Positions 26,390-34,631 of a stretch of 64,000 nucleotides of DNA are shown here, piece after piece. Origin of the DNA: Paeniglutamicibacter sulfureus (lineage in GTDB: Bacteria > Actinomycetota > Actinomycetes > Actinomycetales > Micrococcaceae); contig NZ_BAAAWO010000001.1 of the NCBI RefSeq assembly GCF_039535115.1, positions 3,782,001 to 3,846,000 on the forward strand, read 5' to 3'. The position numbers and the translations under genes were made by a program. The notes beneath the pieces were generated by a model. It made no database searches. It saw nothing but the letters and a program-made list of their open reading frames with translations, and was not told the origin of the DNA. How positions within the stretch are numbered: position 1 is the first letter of the stretch; every line of letters starts with the position of its first letter.

Positions 26390-26568
26390 CGGAAGACGGT
26401 GACGGGTGGCGGAGGGTCCTCGTTTTGCTACCTCCGTTGCCGTGGTGGCCCGGGGCGTCGCGCCACAAGAATTCCTCGACTTTCCGCGACTTGAGTAGTG
26501 TTCCGCCCGTCGTAAAGCGGCCTCACGCGTGCGTAACAATCACCCCAAAATAAGAGCTGATGTAAATA

Positions 26569-26589
26569 TGTCCTGACAATCTCTTGACA
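26569..26589 (+). promoter_or_regulatory. Shared upstream element of binding-protein gene 2 (IolR-type box plus -35)
   Basis: TGTCCTGACAATCT is followed directly by CTTGACA. It is the second copy of the element at 25241. TTGACA (26584-26589), with GATGAT 17 bases further (26607-26612), gives a plausible promoter. The box touches the -35, which suits repression by a GntR-type protein. Confidence 0.55.
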
Positions 26590-26592
26590 TGT

Positions 26593-26606
26593 GTGACTGT
26601 AGTCAC
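26593..26606. promoter_or_regulatory. Palindrome within the spacer of the second binding-protein promoter
   Basis: GTGACT-GT-AGTCAC is a perfect inverted repeat lying between the proposed -35 and -10. It is absent from the sister promoter at 25241, so the two paralogs may be regulated differently. The binding protein is unknown. Confidence 0.4.
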
Positions 26607-26725
26607 GATGATCGATGAAAAGGGAAAAGCTTGGTGGCGCCAATGGCGCCTCCGACACTTGGCTGGAGCCCCTTTGGCCGTCTTGGATCAACGAGGCGAG
26701 CCCACGACTCAAGGAGATTCTTGCA

Positions 26726-27721
26726 ATGTCAAAGTTTTCCTGGCGCAAAGCCGCGGTGGCAGCGCTCATTGTCCCTGCCCTCGGCCTGGCAGCGTGCTCA
26801 AGCGGCGGCGGTCGGGCACCTGAAACAGCCAATGGTGGCGATGCAGGCGCTGTTGCCGCGACACCGAAAATCAATGTCGCCCTAATCACCCACGCTGCAC
26901 CCGGTGACACCTTCTGGGACACCGTGCGCAAGGGTGCCGAGGAAGCGGCCGTCAAGGACAACGTCGACCTGCAATACCTTTCGGACCCGGACGGCGGACG
27001 CCAGGCCCAGCTCATCGAACAAGCCGTCGACCAGAAGGTCGATGGCATAGCCGTCACGCTTGCCAAGCCCGACGCGCTGGCGTCTGCACTGAAAAAGGCC
27101 CGCGATGCCGGTATCCCGGTGGTAAGCCTGAACGCAGGCGAAGACCGCTACAAGGAACTCGGCGCCTTCACCCACTTCGGTTCCAATGAAAAACTCGCAG
27201 GCGAGGCCGTCGGCGAGAAGCTCGCGGCCGACGGCTTCAAGCACCCCGTTTGTGTCATCCAGGAACAAGGTCACGTCGGCCTTGAGAATCGTTGTGCGGG
27301 TGTCAAGGAAAAGGTCCCCGGATCGGAGATCCTCTACGTGCAAGGCACCGACATGACCCAAGTCCAGTCAACTGTCACGGCCAAGCTCCAGGCCAGCAAG
27401 GACGTCGATGTCGTCATCGGGCTCGGCGCACCGTTCACCCTGACCATCCTGAAGTCGGTTGCCGGCGCCAATTCCGATGCCAAGGTTGCGTCCTTTGACA
27501 TGAACCCCGAACTCGCCCAGCAAATCGTCGACGGAAACGTCCTTTTCACTGTTGACCAGCAGCCCTGGCTGCAGGGATACGGCGCCGTGGATGCGCTATG
27601 GCAGAACACCCGCGGCGGTTTCGAGATCGGCGGCGGCCAGCCGGTGCTGACGGGTCCGGCCATCATTTCCAAGGACAACGCCGCAGCGGTCCTCGAATTC
27701 GCCGAACAGGGTATCCGCTAA
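26726..27721 (+). CDS. Sugar ABC importer substrate-binding lipoprotein (paralog 2)
   Basis: 331 aa from the ATG at 26726 (AAGGAG nine bases upstream). Signal peptide MSKFSWRKAAVAALIVPALG with lipobox LAACSS. The mature chain parallels paralog 1 almost segment by segment (VALITHAAPGDTFWDTVRKG, LQYLSDPDGGRQAQLIEQAV). Differences cluster in the signal peptide, the linker after the Cys and scattered surface positions. The permease gene begins 72 bp downstream, so this copy is the one likely cotranscribed with the membrane parts. Confidence 0.92.
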   Translation: MSKFSWRKAAVAALIVPALGLAACSSGGGRAPETANGGDAGAVAATPKINVALITHAAPGDTFWDTVRKGAEEAAVKDNVDLQYLSDPDGGRQAQLIEQAVDQKVDGIAVTLAKPDALASALKKARDAGIPVVSLNAGEDRYKELGAFTHFGSNEKLAGEAVGEKLAADGFKHPVCVIQEQGHVGLENRCAGVKEKVPGSEILYVQGTDMTQVQSTVTAKLQASKDVDVVIGLGAPFTLTILKSVAGANSDAKVASFDMNPELAQQIVDGNVLFTVDQQPWLQGYGAVDALWQNTRGGFEIGGGQPVLTGPAIISKDNAAAVLEFAEQGIR

Positions 27722-27793
27722 CAGTCAAAGACCCACGTGGTGGCGGTGGATTAAACCACCGCCACCACGGACCAACGGAAAGTAATTCACATC

Positions 27794-28849
27794 ATGACGA
27801 ACACACTCCTCACCCCGCCGACCGCCCCCAAGGTGGCCGATGAGCGGGTGGCGTCCAAAGGCGCCATCTCCACGCTGTTGGGTCGCCCGGAATTCGGTGC
27901 CCTCGTCGGCGCGGTTGCCATGTTCGCTTTCTTCGCTTTCGTGGCCCCTGTATTCCTGCAGCCTTCATCCTTCGCCACGGTGCTTTACGGGTCCTCGACC
28001 ATCGGGATCATGGCGGTGGGCGTCTCGCTGCTGATGATCGGTGGAGAATTCGACCTTTCCACCGGCGTTGCGGTGATTTCCTCGGCACTGAGTGCTTCCC
28101 TCTTTTCTTGGTACTTCGGAACCAATGTGTGGGTGGGTGTGGTGCTCGCGCTCGTCGTCTCGCTGGCCGTCGGATTCATCAACGGCTGGATCTTGATCAA
28201 GACCAACCTTCCTTCCTTCATTGTCACGCTGGCCACGTTCCTGATGCTGACCGGCCTGAACCTGGGATTGACCCGATTGATCGGAGGCTCGGTTTCCACC
28301 CCGTCGATCGCCGACATGGATGGGTTCGAATCGGCACGGGCGATCTTCGCCTCATCGGTGAACATCGCCGGGGTCGAAGTGAAGATCACCGTGTTCATTT
28401 GGATCGCTTTGGTGGCAGTGGCCTCCTGGATCCTGCTGCGAACCCGTATTGGCAACTGGATCTTCGCCGTGGGCGGCGACGCAAATGCCGCACGCGCAGT
28501 GGGTGTACCGGTAATCCGCACCAAGATCGGACTGTTCATGGGGGTGGGCTTCTGTGCCTGGATCCTGGGAATGCACAATCTTTTCGCTTTCGCCACGGTC
28601 CAGTCCGGTGAGGGCATCGGCAACGAATTCCTCTACATCATCGCCGCCGTCATCGGCGGATGCCTGCTCACCGGCGGCTACGGCTCGGCAGTGGGCGGGG
28701 CCATCGGCGCCTTCATCTTCGGCATGGCCAACAAGGGCATCGTCTACGCCGAGTGGAACCCGGACTGGTTCAAGTTCTTCCTGGGCCTAATGCTGCTGCT
28801 GGCCACGATCGTGAATCTGGTCGTGAAGAAACGTGCCGAGACCAAGTAG
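27794..28849 (+). CDS. Sugar ABC importer permease
   Basis: 351 aa with about nine to ten hydrophobic segments, of the RbsC/FrcC-type BPD_transp_2 family. The conserved [20 protein letters not shown] block (about 76-95) and the cytoplasmic coupling segment [20 protein letters not shown] (about 229-248) are present, as is the C-terminal [20 protein letters not shown]. It forms the channel used by one or both adjacent binding proteins and is followed by its ATPase after 28 bp. Confidence 0.92.
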   Translation: MTNTLLTPPTAPKVADERVASKGAISTLLGRPEFGALVGAVAMFAFFAFVAPVFLQPSSFATVLYGSSTIGIMAVGVSLLMIGGEFDLSTGVAVISSALSASLFSWYFGTNVWVGVVLALVVSLAVGFINGWILIKTNLPSFIVTLATFLMLTGLNLGLTRLIGGSVSTPSIADMDGFESARAIFASSVNIAGVEVKITVFIWIALVAVASWILLRTRIGNWIFAVGGDANAARAVGVPVIRTKIGLFMGVGFCAWILGMHNLFAFATVQSGEGIGNEFLYIIAAVIGGCLLTGGYGSAVGGAIGAFIFGMANKGIVYAEWNPDWFKFFLGLMLLLATIVNLVVKKRAETK

Positions 28850-28877
28850 CAGCGCAAGGAACCAAGGAGCCAATCCC

Positions 28878-29819
28878 ATGACGAACACCAATAATTCCCC
28901 AGCCCTCGAACGCATCGACCAGGCGACGCTGCTGCAGGAACAGACCGACCCGCTCACCCACACCCCGGTGCACCTGCTGGAGCTCAAGGACGTGGGCAAG
29001 CACTACGGCAACATCATCGCCCTGACCGGCGTCACCATGGCCGTGGACACCGGACGCGTGACCTGCGTGTTGGGTGACAACGGGGCCGGCAAATCGACCT
29101 TGATCAAGATCATTGCGGGGCTTCACCAGCACACCACCGGCACACTGGAGATCATGGGTGCCGAACGCAAGCTCAATTCCCCGCGAGAGGCACTGGACTC
29201 CGGCATTGCAGCCGTCTACCAGGACCTCGCCGTCGTCTCCCTGATGCCGATCTGGCGCAACTTCTTCCTCGGGTCGGAGCTCACCAAGGGGGTGGGCCCG
29301 TTCAAGAGTCTTGATGTGGAGAAGATGAAGAAAATCACCAAGGACGAGCTCGCCGCCATGGGCATCGACCTGCGGGACGTGGAGCAGCCCATCGGACAAC
29401 TCTCCGGCGGCGAACGCCAGTGTGTCGCGATTGCGCGCGCAGTGCATTTCGGTGCCAAGGTGCTGATTCTCGACGAACCCACCGCGGCATTGGGCGTCAA
29501 GCAGTCCGGTGTGGTGCTGCGCTACATCCTGCAGGCGCGTGACCGCGGCCTGGGCGTCATCTTCATCACCCACAACCCGCACCACGCCTTCCCCGTCGGC
29601 GACCGCTTCCTGCTGCTCAAGCGCGGCAAGTCGATCGGCTACTACGACAAGAAGGACATCACCATCGACGAGCTGACCAGCCAAATGGCCGGCGGCGCGG
29701 AACTGGCTGAACTTGCCCATGAGCTCGAGCAGACCGGAGGACACGACGACGTGCTGGCCGAGGTCAAGGCAGAGGTTGCCGAAACCGTAGATGTCCCGGC
29801 CGCGGGGCGCCACTCGTAG
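28878..29819 (+). CDS. Sugar ABC importer ATPase, single nucleotide-binding domain
   Basis: 313 aa from the ATG at 28878 (AAGGAG eight bases before). One ABC domain only: Walker [10 protein letters not shown] (about 66-74), signature [15 protein letters not shown] (about 175-189), Walker [11 protein letters not shown] (about 197-206) and switch His in ITHNPHHAF. RbsA-type ATPases have two domains in about 500 aa; this single-domain layout is like FrcA, so a homodimer is expected. The C-terminal 50 residues are acidic and rich in Ala and Glu, with no motif. It is cotranscribed with the permease and probably with the dehydrogenase genes that follow. Confidence 0.92.
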   Translation: MTNTNNSPALERIDQATLLQEQTDPLTHTPVHLLELKDVGKHYGNIIALTGVTMAVDTGRVTCVLGDNGAGKSTLIKIIAGLHQHTTGTLEIMGAERKLNSPREALDSGIAAVYQDLAVVSLMPIWRNFFLGSELTKGVGPFKSLDVEKMKKITKDELAAMGIDLRDVEQPIGQLSGGERQCVAIARAVHFGAKVLILDEPTAALGVKQSGVVLRYILQARDRGLGVIFITHNPHHAFPVGDRFLLLKRGKSIGYYDKKDITIDELTSQMAGGAELAELAHELEQTGGHDDVLAEVKAEVAETVDVPAAGRHS

Positions 29820-29893
29820 CCTCCGGTCCCGGCAGCAGCCAGCATAGCCAGCAATTAGCCACGTCGACAAAGCCAGAAAGCACAGGAGTACAC

Positions 29894-30949
29894 ATGAGCG
29901 GATTCCCCGCCGCACTTCCCGAATCCCGGGTCCCCGATTCACGAGACGCACCGATTCTGAACTGGGGAATCGCCGGTCCTGGCTGGATCGCCGAACGATT
30001 CACCGAGTCGGTAAAGGCCCACTCCACACAGAACATCACGGCCGTCGGCTCACGGTCGGCCGCACGTGCGGCCGAATTCGCCGCCAAGCACTCAATACCA
30101 GCCAGCCACGGAAGCTACAAGGAATTGGCGCAGGACCCGGACGTTGACATCGTCTACGTGGCAACCCCGCACCCCCAGCACTTCGACGTGGCGATGACCG
30201 CCATTGAGGCCGGAAAGCACGTACTGGTGGAAAAGCCCATGGGAATCACCGCGGAACAGGTCCGCGCCATGGTGCAGGCCGCCCGCGCCAAGAACGTCTT
30301 CGCCGCCGAAGCCCTGTGGACCTTCTTCCTGCCCAAGTTCGACGTGATCACCCAGCTACTGGAATCGGGAGCCCTGGGGACGCTGGTGAATGTGTTGGCC
30401 GAATACGGCGAGCACTTCGAACCCGGCCATCGGATCTTCGACCCCGCGCTCGCCGGCGGACCGCTGATGGATCTGGGGACTTACCCCCTGGCATTCGCCA
30501 CCCGGGTTCTTGGCGCCCCCGAAACCGTTGCCGCCATCGGCACCGCGCACCCCGCGGGAGTCAACTCACAACTCTCCACCGTCCTGGGATTTTCTTCAGG
30601 TGCACAGGGCATCGTGAACACCCAGCTCTACAATTTCACCCCCACCGACGCAGTGGTCACCGGAACCGAGGCCACACTGCACATCGACGGCCCCTTCAAC
30701 ATGCCCGGGGGCTTCACGCTGCGCCACTTTGACGGGCGCGAACTGCGCTACGAGGACACCCCCGGAGCGCACTTCGAGGGGCTGCACTATGAGGCCGCAG
30801 CCGTGGCCCGAAGCATCGCAGCGGGGTTGCAGCAGACGCCGCAGCGTCCGCTGGAAGACACCTTGACCACACTCGAACTGGCCGACGAGATCCGCCGCCA
30901 GACCGGCATAGAATTCCCAGACACCGCCAAACGGAAGCAGAAACCATGA
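29894..30949 (+). CDS. Gfo/Idh/MocA oxidoreductase, dihydrodiol/xylose dehydrogenase-like
   Basis: 351 aa. An N-terminal extension of about 20 residues precedes LNWGIAGPGWIAERF (22-36). VEKPMGITA (112-120) supplies Lys114. In GGPLMDLGTYPLA (188-200) Asp193 is kept, but the usual His is Tyr197. That His-to-Tyr change is typical of the dimeric dihydrodiol dehydrogenase/D-xylose dehydrogenase subgroup, which acts on aldoses or diols with NADP+. AGGAG precedes the ATG. It overlaps the next iolG-like gene by four bases, so the two act together. Confidence 0.87.
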   Translation: MSGFPAALPESRVPDSRDAPILNWGIAGPGWIAERFTESVKAHSTQNITAVGSRSAARAAEFAAKHSIPASHGSYKELAQDPDVDIVYVATPHPQHFDVAMTAIEAGKHVLVEKPMGITAEQVRAMVQAARAKNVFAAEALWTFFLPKFDVITQLLESGALGTLVNVLAEYGEHFEPGHRIFDPALAGGPLMDLGTYPLAFATRVLGAPETVAAIGTAHPAGVNSQLSTVLGFSSGAQGIVNTQLYNFTPTDAVVTGTEATLHIDGPFNMPGGFTLRHFDGRELRYEDTPGAHFEGLHYEAAAVARSIAAGLQQTPQRPLEDTLTTLELADEIRRQTGIEFPDTAKRKQKP

Positions 30950-31980
30950 AGACACTGAACCTCGGGCTCATCGGAGTCGGCCGCATCGGCACCATGCACG
31001 CCAACAACCTCAATACGCTTCGCCCGCAGCTGGCCGAACGCGGCCTGGACGTGAATCTGTGGATCACTGACGTCGCCGCCGACTACGCGCGCACCGTGGC
31101 CGAGGGGCTGGGCGCCAACTTCTTCGACTCCGTGCAGGGAATGATCGATGCCGGGGTGGACGCGTTGCTCATTGCCACCGGGACCATGACGCATCCGGAC
31201 CTGATCCGGGCCGGCATCGCCGCGAACCTGCCGGTCTTTTGCGAAAAGCCCGTGGCCGGCGACGTGGAAGCGGCCCTGCCGTTGCTGGAGGAAATCGCCG
31301 CCGCGAGCGGACGCGTGCAGATCGGCCACCAGCGACGGTTTGACGCCGGCTACCTAGAGGCCAAGCGCCGCCTCGAAGCCGGTGACATCGGGTGGATCCA
31401 CTCGATGCGCGCCATCACTGGGGACATGTTCCCGCCTTCCCTGGAGTTCATCGCCTCTTCCGGCGGGCTCTTCCGCGACTGCTCGGTCCATGACTTCGAC
31501 ATCCTGCGCTGGATCACCGGCAAGGAAATCGTCGAAGTCTACGCCAAGGGTTCGAACAACGGGGACCCGGGAATCGGAGCCGCGGGCGACGTGGACACCG
31601 CGCTGGCCGTGCTGACCTTTGAGGACGGAACCGTGGCCACTGCGATCGCCACCCGCTACAACGGGGCCGGCCATGACGTGCGCCTGGAAATCCAGGGGTC
31701 CAAGGACACGGTGGTGGTGGGACTCGACGAGAAGTCAGCCCTGCGTTCGGTCGAGCAAGGCGTCGCTTTTCCCGCGGGTACCGCACACCAGACCTTCATC
31801 GAGCGCTTTGACGACGCCTATCGTGCCGAACTCGTGGCCTTCATCGAGTATGTACTGGGCGAACGGGACAACCCATGCTCGCCATGGGACGCCGTGGCCG
31901 CGTCGCGGGTCGCAGACGCAGCCCAGGAGTCCTTGCGCACCGGGGCGCCGGTTTCCGTTGCCATGGTTCCCGCCTCCTAG
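30946..31980 (+). CDS. iolG: myo-Inositol 2-dehydrogenase-like oxidoreductase
   Basis: 344 aa. LGLIGVGRIGTMHANN (6-21), CEKPVAG (99-105, Lys101), IGHQRRFDAGYLEAK (126-140) and GGLFRDCSVHDFDILRW (173-189, Asp178 and His182) form the complete IolG catalytic set. It oxidises myo-inositol or a close cyclitol to an inosose. It overlaps the preceding gene (ATGA) and is followed by an inosose-dehydratase-like gene after 59 bp, which would carry out the next step, so this is the stronger inositol dehydrogenase candidate by context. Confidence 0.87.
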   Translation: MKTLNLGLIGVGRIGTMHANNLNTLRPQLAERGLDVNLWITDVAADYARTVAEGLGANFFDSVQGMIDAGVDALLIATGTMTHPDLIRAGIAANLPVFCEKPVAGDVEAALPLLEEIAAASGRVQIGHQRRFDAGYLEAKRRLEAGDIGWIHSMRAITGDMFPPSLEFIASSGGLFRDCSVHDFDILRWITGKEIVEVYAKGSNNGDPGIGAAGDVDTALAVLTFEDGTVATAIATRYNGAGHDVRLEIQGSKDTVVVGLDEKSALRSVEQGVAFPAGTAHQTFIERFDDAYRAELVAFIEYVLGERDNPCSPWDAVAASRVADAAQESLRTGAPVSVAMVPAS

Positions 31981-32039
31981 AACCCACCCTGTCAACACCA
32001 AGAACGAATCAGCCTCCCACGTCTTAAGGAACCCCATCC

Positions 32040-32912
32040 ATGACCACCACCATCGCCAACCAGCTCGCGGCCGCCCCGATTTCCTGGGGCGTGTGCGAGG
32101 CCGCCGATTGGGGAGTGCAGCTAAGCCCCGAACAAGTACTGGGGGACATGCGGGAACTGGGCATCAAGGCCACCGAATTCGGCCCGCTCGGTTTCCTGCC
32201 AACCGAACCCTCGGCACGCGCCGCGCACCTTGAGGGATACGGGATGAAGGCGGTGGGTGGTTTCCTGCCGGTGGTGCTCCACGATCCGGCGGTGGATCCG
32301 ATGCCGCTGGTCGAGGCCGAATTGAAGGCGTTCTCCGTGGCGGGTGCCTCCGTGCTGGTGCTGGCGGCGGACGCCGGAACCGGCGACTACGAGGCGCACC
32401 ATGAAATGGACGAGGCGCAATGGGCGGTGTTCGAGAGAAACCTCCAGGCAGTGGTGGACCTGGCCGCCGAAGTCGGGATCCTGGCCGTGTTGCACCCGCA
32501 TGTGGGCACCATGGTCGAATCGGCGGCCAGCGTGCAGCGGCTGCTGGAAACCACCACGGCGCAGATCTGCCTGGACACCGGCCATTTGCTGGTGGGTGGC
32601 ACCAATCCGCTGGAATTGGTGCGCCACCATGCTTCGCGCGTTGGCATCGCCCACCTGAAGGACGTGCGCTCCGGGATTGCCGCCCAGGTGGCAAGCGGGG
32701 AGCTCGGATTCGTGCAGGCAGTCAAGGACGGCATGTTCGTGCCGTTGGGTCAGGGCGACTGCGAGATCGCCGAGATCGTCGGACTGCTCAAGGATGCCGG
32801 CTACGAGGGTTGGTATGTCATGGAACAGGATGCGGTGCTGGAGTCGGCCCTGGACGGCGCCGCGGCCAAGACCGATGTCCGCGCCTCGATCGACTTCCTG
32901 CTGGGGTTGTAG
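32040..32912 (+). CDS. iolE: Inosose dehydratase-like TIM-barrel enzyme
   Basis: 290 aa. It begins with APISWGVCEAADWGVQLSPE (about 12-31), close to the APISWG...NDW opening of IolE proteins. Metal-site segments AVLHPHVGTM (about 149-158), ICLDTGHLLVGGTNPLEL (about 178-195), IAHLKDVR and YVMEQDAVLES follow. IolE removes water from scyllo-inosose using Co2+ or Mn2+. AAGGA precedes the ATG. It is the last gene of the importer/dehydrogenase series. The related general isomerase/epimerase family is the alternative if the substrate is not inosose. Confidence 0.8.
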   Translation: MTTTIANQLAAAPISWGVCEAADWGVQLSPEQVLGDMRELGIKATEFGPLGFLPTEPSARAAHLEGYGMKAVGGFLPVVLHDPAVDPMPLVEAELKAFSVAGASVLVLAADAGTGDYEAHHEMDEAQWAVFERNLQAVVDLAAEVGILAVLHPHVGTMVESAASVQRLLETTTAQICLDTGHLLVGGTNPLELVRHHASRVGIAHLKDVRSGIAAQVASGELGFVQAVKDGMFVPLGQGDCEIAEIVGLLKDAGYEGWYVMEQDAVLESALDGAAAKTDVRASIDFLLGL

Positions 32913-33029
32913 GCGCTCGCCGACTTATTCAGGGCCTCCTGCAGCCCTGGGCCCATGGGTGTGCCGGGGATGCGTGGCTGCATCCCCGGTGGCGTTGGGT
33001 GTGGATTTCCCGCCCGTGGCGGCGGGCGG

Positions 33030-34436
33030 CTAAATCCGCTGGGGTGGCCGGCGACTGCCGGTGCCGGGCCGCGGTGGCGGGGCCGTGGAGGTGTAGCTGT
33101 GGCCGCTCGGGGTGGTGATTTTGAAGGAATGGCGGCCTCGTCCGGGCAGAGGCTCCTCGTGCCATCCGGGCGCTTCCTTGGTCCGGTTGCATGTTCGACA
33201 GCGGCCAGAACCATTGATCTCGGTGGTCTTCCCGTTGCGGCGAACCTGCACGACGTGGTCGAGTTCCTCGATGCGGCCGTTGCAGTGAGGGGTGCGGCAG
33301 CGTTGGTCGCGGAGGGTGATGAAGCGCTTGAGGTTTCCGGCGAAGCTGCGGGCGGCCGAATCCATCGCGACCAATTTGCCGGTGTCCGGGGCTGCATAGA
33401 GGCGCCGGTACCAGGTGTTCAGTGGGTGCTCTGGGTCGCCGGCCACCAGTGACCGGGCCCTGGTGGCGCTGATGTATCCGTGGCCCGGGATCAGTGCCGG
33501 TTCATCACTGGCACCGGTGAGGCTTTCCGGGTCCATCATCAGCAACAGCTCCACCGGCCTGGAGCCGGTGGCCTTGGTGTCGGTGATCGCCTCGAAGACG
33601 GTGTCTGCCGCGACCTGGGCGTTGGTGCGGTCGTCCCCGGGCTTCCGGGGGCGTTCCATTTCGCGGTTGAGGACCTGCAGGATGGGAACGCCCTGGTCCA
33701 GCGGGAAGTCACCGACGATCCGCACGGTGTTTTCGTTCACCTGGTAGCCGCTGACATACCGCTTCTCGGTGGCGTCTTCTTCCTCTTGTTCGGCGGTTTC
33801 AGGTTCAAGGACGAGGGCCCAGTAGTCGACCAGCTCACGCAGCGACGCAGTTCCGGCCTCGAAGCAGGTGTGGGTGTCCTCCCACAGCAGCTCGTCGATC
33901 ATTCTCCGGTTTTCGATCTTGAGGCTCCGGGTGCCGCTGATTACCACGTGCGCCTGGTCCCAAGTCATGATGCCGCGGCGCAGCCCCTGGTGGCAGTGTG
34001 GCAGGTCTTCGGCAAGTATCCGGAAGTCGTTCGTGCGTTTGGTTCCGCTTTTCGGGGACAAATGCAGCATCAGGGCTACGTCCCCGCTTGAGCCCCATGC
34101 GGGGTTTTTCTCCCTGACCCCGGCGCGCTGTCGATCGGCGACCAAGGAATCCTGGTAGGCGACGCTGTGGTCGGCCTGCTTCGCCGTGGCGGCGCATTTC
34201 AAGGTTTCCAGTGCGCCGACGGCGGTCACCGCCTCATGGGTTCCTGTCAGTACCGGGGCTCCGTTCACCGCGGCGGCCAGGGACAGGATCCCGTCGGTGC
34301 CGGTGCGGGCCAAGTGTTCGGCAACCAGTGCGTCCATGTCCGCCCCGTCGTGCAATAGCGCATCGTAGCCCAGGTCCCTGACGGCACCACCGGTGGTGCC
34401 GTCAGAAGGGGTACCGCTCGATGACGTCGTTGCCAT
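33030..34436 (-). CDS. DUF222 / HNH endonuclease-domain protein
   Basis: 468 aa. An N-terminal DUF222 region occupies about 30-330, and the C-terminal HNH motif about 375-430 contains paired Cys and His residues (CRTPHCNGRIEELDHVVQVR, then CRTCNRTKEAPGWH) that would bind zinc and metal. This is the multicopy 13E12-type family of actinobacteria, often linked to repeated or mobile loci; biochemical function is not established. It stands alone between the inositol series and a metal transporter and ends 117 bp after the iolE stop, convergent with it. Confidence 0.88.
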   Translation of the reverse strand: MATTSSSGTPSDGTTGGAVRDLGYDALLHDGADMDALVAEHLARTGTDGILSLAAAVNGAPVLTGTHEAVTAVGALETLKCAATAKQADHSVAYQDSLVADRQRAGVREKNPAWGSSGDVALMLHLSPKSGTKRTNDFRILAEDLPHCHQGLRRGIMTWDQAHVVISGTRSLKIENRRMIDELLWEDTHTCFEAGTASLRELVDYWALVLEPETAEQEEEDATEKRYVSGYQVNENTVRIVGDFPLDQGVPILQVLNREMERPRKPGDDRTNAQVAADTVFEAITDTKATGSRPVELLLMMDPESLTGASDEPALIPGHGYISATRARSLVAGDPEHPLNTWYRRLYAAPDTGKLVAMDSAARSFAGNLKRFITLRDQRCRTPHCNGRIEELDHVVQVRRNGKTTEINGSGRCRTCNRTKEAPGWHEEPLPGRGRHSFKITTPSGHSYTSTAPPPRPGTGSRRPPQRI

Positions 34437-34631
34437 ACTTCAATTTTAGAACCAGTAGCCGACAATTGGAAGATATTTTCATGAATATTAGAAACTATGT
34501 TCTAGTAAGGATCGTGGGCGACTGCGTTCCCGGCGAGTGCCATCCCGTTCGGGCACAGCGAGGAAAGAGTGCCGCCGGATCCCCGATCCATGAAAGTGGC
34601 GGCACGTGCCAGTGTCCCTGCAGTGGTGCCG

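Larger units (their letters stand above)
26390..26725 (+). other. 336-bp gap between paralogous binding-protein genes: promoter region
   Basis: Contains no credible gene. Near the left end CGGAGG...CCTCCG (about 26410-26436) may form a weak hairpin that attenuates transcription from gene 1. The right half carries the repeated IolR-type box, a TTGACA -35 and an internal palindrome, so the second binding protein has its own promoter. An ATG at 26615 opens the same frame but encodes nothing recognisable before the true start. Confidence 0.6.

Noticed and set aside
30946..32912. Assigning the iolG/iolE pair as certain
   Set aside because: Motifs and order agree, but related dehydrogenases and epimerases share them and no iolC/iolD genes accompany the pair, so the symbols are given only as likely.
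33030..34436. HNH protein as part of a mobile element or intein
   Set aside because: No terminal repeats, integrase or split host gene nearby; it is a free-standing DUF222/HNH family member.
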